From Siphonodentalium dalli (lineage: Eukaryota > Mollusca > Scaphopoda > Gadilida > Siphonodentaliidae), in contig CP136066.1 of NCBI GenBank assembly GCA_032622095.1, positions 94,695,319 to 94,759,318 on the forward strand: 64,000 nt of DNA, in the 5' to 3' direction. Position numbers and translations under genes: made by a program. The notes under the pieces are model-generated. The model searched no databases, was not told the DNA's origin, and saw only the letters and a list, made by a program, of their open reading frames with translations. How positions within the stretch are numbered: position 1 is the stretch's first letter; each line of letters opens with the position of its first letter. This document shows, in pieces, positions 59,101-64,000 of this stretch.

Positions 59101-59539
59101 GAGGTAAATCGGTAAGAATTCTGTATAACTATAGTAAATTGTAATAGCAGACGATGTGATTCAACCGTATAGAGTACACGAGAATAGTGTCACTAGCTTT
59201 CGAGTTCAGCCAGACATTCCACGGTCTTTGATCCGTAACTCGTGTTATCATTTTTTTTCTACTCTTCCAATTTCAGCTCTGAAGTGGGTCGGGACAATAT
59301 CTTACTTGAGATGGGCTTTCCAAGTGATGGCTCAAGCTCAAGTAAAGGAGTTGGTGTTCGATTGCGGCTCGGCTCCGCCACAGTACTGCATACACAACGG
59401 CACAGAAGCTCTTCAAGCCTACGCCATTGACGGTGGCACCCTCTGGGAAGGATATGTTGCCATACTAGCCACAGCTGTCGCATTCTCCATCTTGTATTAC
59501 ATAGCTTTCAGCGTAGTTAAGCAGAAACCTCGAGAATAA
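43881..59539 (+). CDS. ABCG8: ABCG8 (sterolin-2) half-transporter, 10 exons, complete
   Basis: Joining 43881-44118, 49693-49928, 50387-50519, 50916-51039, 51351-51496, 51790-52003, 52790-52989, 54430-54506, 56536-56803 and 59277-59539 gives 632 codons plus TAA, all phases consistent. ABCG8 pairs with ABCG5 to export sterols across the apical membrane. Order: ATPase domain with Walker A GSSGSGKT (77-84), Q-loop Gln124, signature SGGE (185-188), Walker B ILLLDEP (204-210) and H-loop His241; a linker; then six membrane segments. DFY before [23 protein letters not shown] and the terminal KQKP match ABCG8 rather than ABCG5, ABCG2 or ABCG1. An NGT glycosylation sequon (Asn586) lies in the last extracellular loop. 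Human ABCG8 is about 40 residues longer. No ABCG5-like exon is visible upstream on the minus strand. Confidence 0.93.
44205..44325 (+). repeat. dispersed repeat, copy 1
   Basis: AAGGATTATATAACAAACAA, then GTAATCGGGGTTCGCGATG and GTGGCACGGGATGTT, recurs at 53711-53830 in the same orientation, once in each of two ABCG8 introns. Confidence 0.75.
44488..47934. mobile_element. 3.4-kb element with ~336-bp inverted repeats and YY1-like motifs
   Basis: Left arm 44488-44823 is the reverse complement of 47597-47934. Further inward, 45112-45178 pairs with 47525-47596 and 45229-45350 with 47390-47520. Termini start GAGATATTG; no clear target duplication. The middle (45400-47040) encodes nothing recognisable. 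Long inverted repeats recall Mutator-like or foldback elements. Confidence 0.75.
48131..48680. repeat. MITE family C with internal insertion
   Basis: Starts TTAACCCTTTCTGTATTC. It holds the GATAATAAGATC / GATCTTATTATCTGAAC hairpin near 48485-48520 and an AT-rich insert at 48200-48450. Confidence 0.6.
48852..49083. repeat. 25-bp tandem repeat, ~9 copies
   Basis: Unit ATTTTATAACCACTGCATGT plus AATTC, almost invariant, in ABCG8 intron 1. Confidence 0.97.
49304..49600 (+). pseudogene. decayed LINE (non-LTR retrotransposon) C-terminal ORF2 relic
   Basis: One frame from 49304 reads [20 protein letters not shown], then [10 protein letters not shown]. This is the CxxC...HF...CP.Y zinc-knuckle-like end typical of many LINE reverse-transcriptase ORFs. 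It stops near 49420, and a shifted frame from 49456 continues with an IARAIRK-like helix. It is frame-broken and lies in ABCG8 intron 1 just before exon 2. Confidence 0.55.
49693..49928 (+). CDS. ABCG8: ABCG8 exon 2 (rest of Walker A, Q-loop)
   Basis: Acceptor AATTTAAG, donor AGG|GTAAAT. Completes Gly-Ser-Gly-Lys-Thr-Thr-Leu-Leu-Asp and continues through AAYVRQDD (Q-loop) and [17 protein letters not shown]. Phase 1 in, phase 0 out. The acceptor is preceded by a decayed LINE and lacks a strong pyrimidine tract. Confidence 0.9.
49946..50045. repeat. MITE family C, partial
   Basis: TTAACCCTTTATTTACTG start and GGAATGGTCTATTATTCATT block. Starts 17 nt after ABCG8 exon 2. Confidence 0.65.
50387..50519 (+). 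CDS. ABCG8: ABCG8 exon 3 (ABC signature)
   Basis: Acceptor TTTGTCAG, donor A|GTGAGT. Encodes [10 protein letters not shown], then [20 protein letters not shown], the ABCG signature region. A MITE begins 17 nt after the exon end. Confidence 0.95.
50537..50766. repeat. MITE family D in ABCG8 intron 3
   Basis: TTAACCCGTTTATGACGAG start, AGCGCTGGTGCAGCATTAAA, ATATATGCGAGTCTCCC / GGGAGCCTCGCATATATA hairpin; ends CTCCCGTCATGAAATTAA. Starts 17 nt after exon 3. Confidence 0.75.
50916..51039 (+). CDS. ABCG8: ABCG8 exon 4 (Walker B, D-loop, H-loop)
   Basis: Acceptor AATTCAG, donor [27 protein letters not shown] is Walker B plus D-loop; LMSIHQPR carries the switch histidine. [11 protein letters not shown] matches ABCG8 (FTAHNL in human). 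Confidence 0.95.
51351..51496 (+). CDS. ABCG8: ABCG8 exon 5
   Basis: Acceptor TAATTCAAG, donor [23 protein letters not shown], then [29 protein letters not shown], the end of the ABCG nucleotide-binding domain (NPADFY in human ABCG8). Confidence 0.93.
51790..52003 (+). CDS. ABCG8: ABCG8 exon 6 (linker)
   Basis: Acceptor TTATTCCAG, donor [20 protein letters not shown] is the ABCG8 counterpart of VDLTSIDRRS. A variable acidic linker follows, then [10 protein letters not shown], which leads to the connecting helix before the first membrane segment. Confidence 0.9.
52366..52760. mobile_element. hAT-like copy E4a, upstream of ABCG8 exon 7
   Basis: Left end CAGGGACGTAATGCTAGACG and family interior up to GGCATGAAATTTCCAAAT. 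The right end is lost 30-50 bp before exon 7. Confidence 0.55.
52790..52989 (+). CDS. ABCG8: ABCG8 exon 7 (membrane segments 1-2)
   Basis: Acceptor CCCTTTCAG, donor [24 protein letters not shown] is the connecting helix. [17 protein letters not shown] is a hydrophobic span, as is the run through [14 protein letters not shown]. Related hAT-like repeat copies lie on both sides of this exon. Confidence 0.92.
53130..53440. mobile_element. hAT-like copy E4b, downstream of ABCG8 exon 7
   Basis: Interior AAGGTTGGAAAATGATGACC, then GTCAGGCATGAAATATCC, and right end CCACGTCCCTG. Same orientation as E4a. Confidence 0.6.
53711..53830 (+). repeat. dispersed repeat, copy 2
   Basis: Partner of 44205-44325. 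Followed by about 130 bp of imperfect AGCGAAAT-type short repeats. Confidence 0.75.
53986..54317 (-). mobile_element. Helitron-like element on the minus strand, 332 bp
   Basis: Reverse complement starts TCTATTATATATTGTGGAAC and ends with the hairpin CCAGAC GAA GTCTGG about 10 bp before GATAG/T. Same length and organisation as 8351-8685, but the end is GATAG rather than CTAG. Confidence 0.55.
54430..54506 (+). CDS. ABCG8: ABCG8 exon 8
   Basis: Acceptor CTTTCTTTCAG, donor AAG|GTATTT. 77 nt encoding [18 protein letters not shown], then TAYFFAK. Matches the human YYELEDGLYTTGPYFFAK block almost residue for residue, which is diagnostic for ABCG8. Confidence 0.93.
54507..55987. other. ABCG8 intron 8, first part, nothing recognised
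   Basis: AT-rich DNA without an identified repeat family or coding frame. Confidence 0.5.
55988..56335. repeat. MITE family B, intact, foldback type
   Basis: TTAA at 55988-55991 and 56332-56335 flank inverted ends AGGTACTCA(A/G)TCCG with arms of more than 80 bp that meet near 56215. Confidence 0.85.
56383..56526. repeat. MITE family C, half copy
   Basis: Right half of the family, ending GTATACAAAGGGTTAA at 56511-56526, 9 nt before ABCG8 exon 9. Confidence 0.7.
56536..56803 (+). CDS. ABCG8: ABCG8 exon 9 (membrane segments 3-5)
   Basis: Acceptor ATATTTCAG, donor [27 protein letters not shown], then [20 protein letters not shown], and [18 protein letters not shown] give three hydrophobic spans and the conserved AGGFMINL-like block. 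A MITE ends 9 nt before the exon and another starts 24 nt after it. Confidence 0.93.
56828..57093. repeat. MITE family D
   Basis: TTAAACCCTTTCATGGCGG start, AGCTTCGCTGGTGCAGCATT, CGAGTCTCCC and GGAGACTCGCATATAAA hairpins; ends CACGATAGGGTTAA. Starts 24 nt after exon 9. Confidence 0.75.
57832..58307. repeat. MITE family B, TTAA on both sides
   Basis: Left TTAAAGGTACTCAATCCG, right CGGATTGAGTACCTTTAA; inverted arms contain the TTTCTTTGGCTT block. Confidence 0.85.
58308..59276. other. end of ABCG8 intron 9, nothing recognised
   Basis: No gene or repeat family identified. A pyrimidine-rich tract leads into the exon 10 acceptor. Confidence 0.5.
59277..59539 (+). CDS. ABCG8: ABCG8 exon 10 (terminal)
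   Basis: Acceptor [26 protein letters not shown] matches the WxxxxSFLRWxFE block. An extracellular loop with Cys575, Cys583 and the sequon NGT follows, then a final span and VVKQKPRE before TAA. KQKP at the C terminus is typical of ABCG8. AATAAA at 59946-59951 is a plausible polyadenylation signal, which would put LINE sequence in the 3' UTR. Confidence 0.93.
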
Positions 59540-59614
59540 GCGCACAAGCGAGAAATTTTCCTTCAACTTCATGACCTCAACCAAGTCGCCGTCACAACGA
59601 AAATTGCCGAGCGT

Positions 59615-59830
59615 CGCGATCAGGCACGTGTTGAAACTGAATATCATTTTCTTATCGAGTGTAATGCATACTCTGATCTAAAGGCAAGACTATTTCGAGA
59701 TATTGAAGAAAATATTGGTGAATTTTCAAAAATGAGCGATAGCGAAAAATCTCAAACGATTATGAGAAATGATGATGCAAAGATTATAAATAGCGTATGC
59801 GGTTGTTCTTTCTCAAAAGGGGTTCTTTGA
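59615..59830 (+). pseudogene. LINE ORF2 C-terminal fragment
   Basis: The frame reads VETEYHFLIECNAYSDLKAR, then LFRDIEENIGEF and a short C terminus ending SKGVL before TGA at 59828. E-x-E-Y/H-HFL-x-x-C is the usual LINE C-terminal motif. It starts about 75 bp after the ABCG8 stop. It is followed by an AATAAA and by TATTCTATTC-type simple repeats (59955-60045), as at the 3' tails of CR1/L2-like elements. The clade is not determined. Confidence 0.65.
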
Positions 59831-59954
59831 AAGTTTAGTATATTATAGAGATAAACCTAATAAGTTAATTTAAGTTCGTTTGTATTTACATGTTTTAATT
59901 TTAACCCATTATGTAACTTGCAACTGTCTATATATTGTGTATTGCAATAAATTA

Positions 59955-60045
59955 TATTATATTCTATCTATGCTATTCTATACTATTATATGTTATTCTA
60001 TGCTATTCTATTATATTCTATTCTATTCTAGTCTATTAATAGCAT
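59955..60045. repeat. TATTCTA-type simple repeat (probable LINE tail)
   Basis: Irregular TATTCTATTCTA repeats directly downstream of the LINE fragment. Confidence 0.8.
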
Positions 60046-60108
60046 TTTATTGTCAAGCTTGTATGCATTGATAGTAAACAAAAGCCATGCATATTATGAT
60101 ACAGTACA

Positions 60109-60306
60109 GTGAGAAAAGAGTGGGCGATACGCAAAACAATCAACACCGTGGCGACCCAGGCTATGGTCTTACAATCTCGTCCAAATACGGATACGATAGG
60201 CGAGAATCGCATGCGTTTTGATATGTCGATGCCGTCTGGAGAGTTTGGCGGGACCAGCATCCCGTCTCGATTTGCTCAGTCTACCCTTGATGCTATAAAG
60301 TGGTAG
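60109..60306 (+). other. short GC-richer open frame, unidentified
   Basis: A 65-codon frame ending TAG in a stretch richer in G+C than its surroundings. No family recognised; it may be a piece of a mobile element or an exon of another gene. The segment continues into GC-rich sequence with CCGCGGG / CCCCCGCGG complementarity (60308-60357). Confidence 0.25.
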
Positions 60307-60405
60307 CCGCGGGCGCTTATATATAGAGTTGTTTTTATGAGCCATCAGGCCCCCGCGGCAGCGGTCGCTGGCGCGACCTGACTGCCTCGATATCAATTTG
60401 AAAAA

Positions 60406-60861
60406 GGGGTGACGTTGCTTAACGCGCCTGCGGCGCTTCAATAACAGTTTGAATTTTGTGTTTCCCAACAGGTCTTAGACAGGGGTGACGTTGCTTAACG
60501 CGCCTGCGGCGCTTCAATAACAGTTTGAATTTTGTGTTTCCCAACAGGTCTTAGACAGGGGTGACGTTGCTTAACGCGCCTGCGGCGCTTCAATAACAGT
60601 TTGAATTTTGTGTTTCCCAACAGGTCTTAGACAGGGGTGACGTTGCTTAACGCGCCTGCGGCGCTTCAATAACAGTTTGAATTTTGTGTTTCCCAACAGG
60701 TCTTAGACAGGGGTGACGTTGCTTAACGCGCCTGCGGCGCTTCAATAACAGTTTGAATTTTGTGTTTCCCAACAGGTCTTAGACAGGGGTGACGTTGCTT
60801 AACGCGCCTGCGGCGCTTCAATAACAGTTTGAATTTTGTGTTTCCCAACAGGTCTTAGACA
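60406..60861. repeat. 76-bp tandem repeat, 6 identical copies
   Basis: Unit begins GGGGTGACGTTGCTTAACGC, contains the hairpin GCGCC TGC GGCGC, and ends with TTTCCCAACAG and GTCTTAGACAG. All six copies read identically, with start points at 60406, 60482, 60558, 60634, 60710 and 60786. Confidence 0.97.
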
Positions 60862-61590
60862 GTGCCGTCCGCCTCCCCCAAGCCCACCCACCCTAAAAGT
60901 GATTTTTCCTATAGTGTTTTTGAAACGTGTCTCTTTGTGGTGTCATTCTTTTGGTATGATTTTTTACTAAATAACGGGTATGTTAGAGTTACATTTCTTT
61001 GAATTTTACAATCGAAACATATTCGCATGCGATGCTGAGTCACGCGGGACACGGCAAACTAAATCGCGCGCAAATTGGCTTGCGATTTTTCAGCATCCCA
61101 CCCCATTTGGCATGCGATAGCGTTTGTACTAGGTGGGCGACCCCACTAAGTGTAATTTTGTTAAAATTGACACCGTATAGCTTACAACATACCGATATAT
61201 AGCTCGCTAATCTTCGCCACTCAAGATTTCGGAGATGAATGTGTCACCGTGAATCACTCTCCCAAAAAATAAAATCGCCACGACATGAGTGTTTTGCTTA
61301 TCGCACACTCTGTACGTGTTGTATATAAACAAATGCTCGGTTCGCACAAAGTGTGTTTTGTGGGTAATATCGCATTCATACAATCATTATACTATACTAT
61401 TAGTATATTCTTGAGGAAATTTATAATTTGGTAACTTTTATTTCTAAATTATAACCTACAACAAAGGCCATCCGTGCCTTTAATGGAACAGATTGCAAAT
61501 GGAAAATTATATAATTAATACAGAGATTGTGCGACCTTTTAGCTTCAAACCGTGTTAGTCACAACGTGAGAGAATATGCTGATATGCGGC
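60862..61590. other. unique-looking sequence, nothing recognised
   Basis: No gene or repeat family identified. Confidence 0.5.
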
Positions 61591-64000
61591 CCATTACCGT
61601 TGCTTGAACTAATTATCCAATAGAGGTTGATTCCCCCAACAGTTAATAATCGTACATTGGAATTGTCCATAATTCATATGGAGGGTTGTTTGGGAAATAC
61701 AAGACAAAATGATTCCTATTCATTGGTGAAAATTGTTCAGAAAATAAGTTCAATAAACGGCCTATGCGGCCCATGGCCGTTTGTTGTACTAACTATATGA
61801 AAGATATGGATTCTCCCACCCGATATAAAAGCGTGTGAAATACGCGTACAATGGAAAGTCTATAACTCATTTGGAGGGTTGTTCGGGAAATACAAGTGCA
61901 GAAGGATTCCTACTCATTGGTGAAAACTGTTCAGAAAATAAGTTCAACAAACGGCCTATGTGGCACATGTTGAACTAATAATGTGAAAGAGATGGATTCT
62001 CCCTCTAGTTATATACACGTATGAAATAACCGTACACGGGAATGGTCTATAATTCAGTTGAATGGTTGTTCGGGAAATACAAGTTCAGAAGGATTCCTGT
62101 TCATTTGTGAAATTATTCAGAAAATATGTTCAACAAACGGCCTATGCGTCCGATGTTGAAATAATTATCCGTAATAGATGGATTCTCCCTCCAGTTATAT
62201 AACCGTATGCAATAAACGTACATTGGAATTTTCTAGAATTCATTTTGAGGTTTGTTCAGGAAATACAAGTGTAGAAGGAATCCTATTCATTGGTGAAAAT
62301 TGTTCAGAAAATAAGTTCAGCAAACGGCGTATGCGGCCCATGACCGTTTGTTGTACTAACTATCTGGAAGATGGATTCTCCCACCCGATATAAAAGCATG
62401 TGAAATAAATGTACATTGTCATGATCTATAATTCATTTGGAGGGTTTGTTGATCTAATTATCTAATAGAGGTGGATTCCCATACCAGTTAAATAAGCGCA
62501 CATTGGAATTGTCTATAATTCATTTGGGACGTTGTTCAGGAAATACAAGTACTGAAAGATTCCTATTTTTCGGTGAAAATTGTTCAGATAATAAGTTCAA
62601 CAAACGGCCTATGCGGCCCATGACCGTTTGGTGAACTAATTATTTGAAAGAGATGGATTCTCCAACCAGTCATATTAGCGTATGTAATAAGCGTACATTA
62701 ATAGGAATTTGTCTATAATTCAGTTGGAGGGTTGTTCGGAAAATACAAGTGGAGAAGGATTCCTGTTTATTGGTAAAACTATTGTTCAGAAAATAAGTAG
62801 AACAAACGGCCTACGCGGCCCATGGCCGTTTGTTGAACTAATTATCTGAAAGAGATGGATTCTCCCTCCAGTTATATAAGGGTATGAAATAAGCGTACAT
62901 TATAATGGTCTATATAGTTCATTTGGAGCGTTGTTCAGAAAACACAAGTACAGAAGGATATATATATTCATTGGGGAAACTGTTCATCAAATAAGTTCAA
63001 CTGGTATTATATAATAGTACAATGGAATGGTCTATAATTTATTTTGAGGGTTGTTCATAAATACAGGTGCAGAAGGATTCCTATTCATTGGTGAAAATTG
63101 TTCAGAAAATAAGTTCAACAAACGGCCTATGCGGCCCATGGCCGCTTGTTGAACTAGTTATCTGAAATAGATCGATTCTCCCTCCAGTTTATAAGCGCAT
63201 GAAATAAGCGTACAATGGAATGTTATAGAATTCATTTTGAGGTTCGATCAGGAATTACAAGTGCAGAAGGGTTCCTATTCGTTGGTGAAAATTTTTCAGA
63301 ACTATGCGGCCCATGACCGTTTGTTGAACTAATTATCTGAAAGAGATTGATTCTCCCACCAGTTATATAAGCGTATGAAACAAACGTACATTGTCATGGT
63401 CTATAACTCATTTGGAGGGTTGTTCAGGAAATACAAGTGCAGAAGGATTTGTATTCATTGGTAAAACTGTTCAGAAAAAGTTCAACAAACGGCCTATGCG
63501 GCCCATGACCATTTGTTGAACAAATTATTTGAAATTGATGTATTCTCCCACCAGTCATATAAGCGTATGAAACAAACGTTACATTAGAATGATCTATAAT
63601 TCATTTGGAGGGTTGTTCAGGGTAAAAAAGTAATTCTTAATTATTTCAAATTGTTCAGAAAATAAGTTCAGCAAACGGCCTATGCGGCCCATGACCGTTT
63701 GCTGAACTAATTATCTGAAAGAGATGGATTCCCCACCAGTTATGTACGCAAACATTAGAATTGTCTTTAATTCATTTGGAGTGTTGTTCAGGAAATACAA
63801 GTACAGAGGGATTCCTATCCATTGGTAAACTAAATTGTTCAGAAAATGAATTCACCAAACGGACTATGTGGCCCATGACCGTTTGTTGTACTAACTATAT
63901 GAAACAGATGGATTCTCCCACCAGTTATATATAAGCGTGTGAAATAAGCGTACATTGTCATGGTCTATAACTCATTTGGAGTTTTGTTCAGGAAATAAAA
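61591..64000. repeat. satellite-like array (~190-210-bp unit) built on a MITE family C core, runs off the window
   Basis: About 12 diverged units. Each has CAAACGGCCTATGCGGCCCA followed by TGACCGTTTGTTG, then GATGGATTCTCCC, an AGTTATATAAGCGTATGAAA block and TTGTTCAGGAAATACAAG. The hairpin and GAATGGTCTATAATTCATTT blocks are those of dispersed family C MITEs. Some units (near 62450 and 63300) are truncated. Confidence 0.9.

Noticed and set aside
60406..60861. CRISPR-like appearance of evenly spaced identical repeats
   Set aside because: Units are contiguous 76-bp copies without variable spacers, in a eukaryotic genome.
1..64000. An autonomous transposase, Rep/helicase or intact reverse transcriptase
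   Set aside because: None could be read on either strand; all mobile elements seen are non-autonomous or decayed.

Overview
This is a window of animal (metazoan) nuclear DNA. It is AT-rich, intron-rich and crowded with non-autonomous transposable elements. Both recognisable genes are spliced, lie on the + strand and appear complete. Their products, the GT-AG introns, a histone H2B relic and the abundance of small DNA transposons and Helitron-like elements suggest a marine invertebrate. A mollusc or another lophotrochozoan is plausible, but the sequence alone does not settle it.

Gene 1 (4591-27214, nine exons) encodes a B-type mitotic cyclin of 434 residues. It has an N-terminal destruction box (RKALSDVQN) and a full two-fold cyclin box with IRAILVDW. 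Several blocks (YAQEI, DINIPT, the KYSS tail) look most like cyclin B3. All exon phases join without a break. Gene 2 (43881-59539, ten exons) encodes an ABCG half-transporter of 632 residues, and exon by exon it matches ABCG8 (sterolin-2). The Walker A motif is split by the 5.6-kb first intron. Unlike the human protein as I recall it, this ABCG8 keeps a canonical Walker A lysine.

Layout. 1-4590: foldback and long-inverted-repeat elements reaching to 50 bp before the cyclin start codon. 4591-27214: cyclin gene. Its introns hold tRNA-derived SINEs, a head-to-tail concatemer of five Helitron-like units (11148-19270) with a 4.4-kb MITE-cargo composite inserted in the last unit, and a 43-bp minisatellite of about 2.3 kb (20004-22322). 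27215-43880: intergenic, with a histone H2B pseudogene fragment, nested MITEs, hAT-like elements, a near-perfect 78-bp palindrome and a (CTA)n microsatellite. 43881-59539: ABCG8 gene. Intron 1 contains a 3.4-kb element with inverted repeats studded with YY1-like ATGGCGGC motifs, and exon 7 sits between two copies of one hAT-like element. 59540-64000: a LINE 3' end, six identical 76-bp tandem repeats, and a satellite-like array built from a MITE core that runs off the window.

The genes are not functionally linked. The most unusual structures are the Helitron concatemer, the composite insertion inside it, the MITE-derived satellite, and the repeated placement of TTAA-flanked MITE ends about 10-25 bp from exon edges in both genes.
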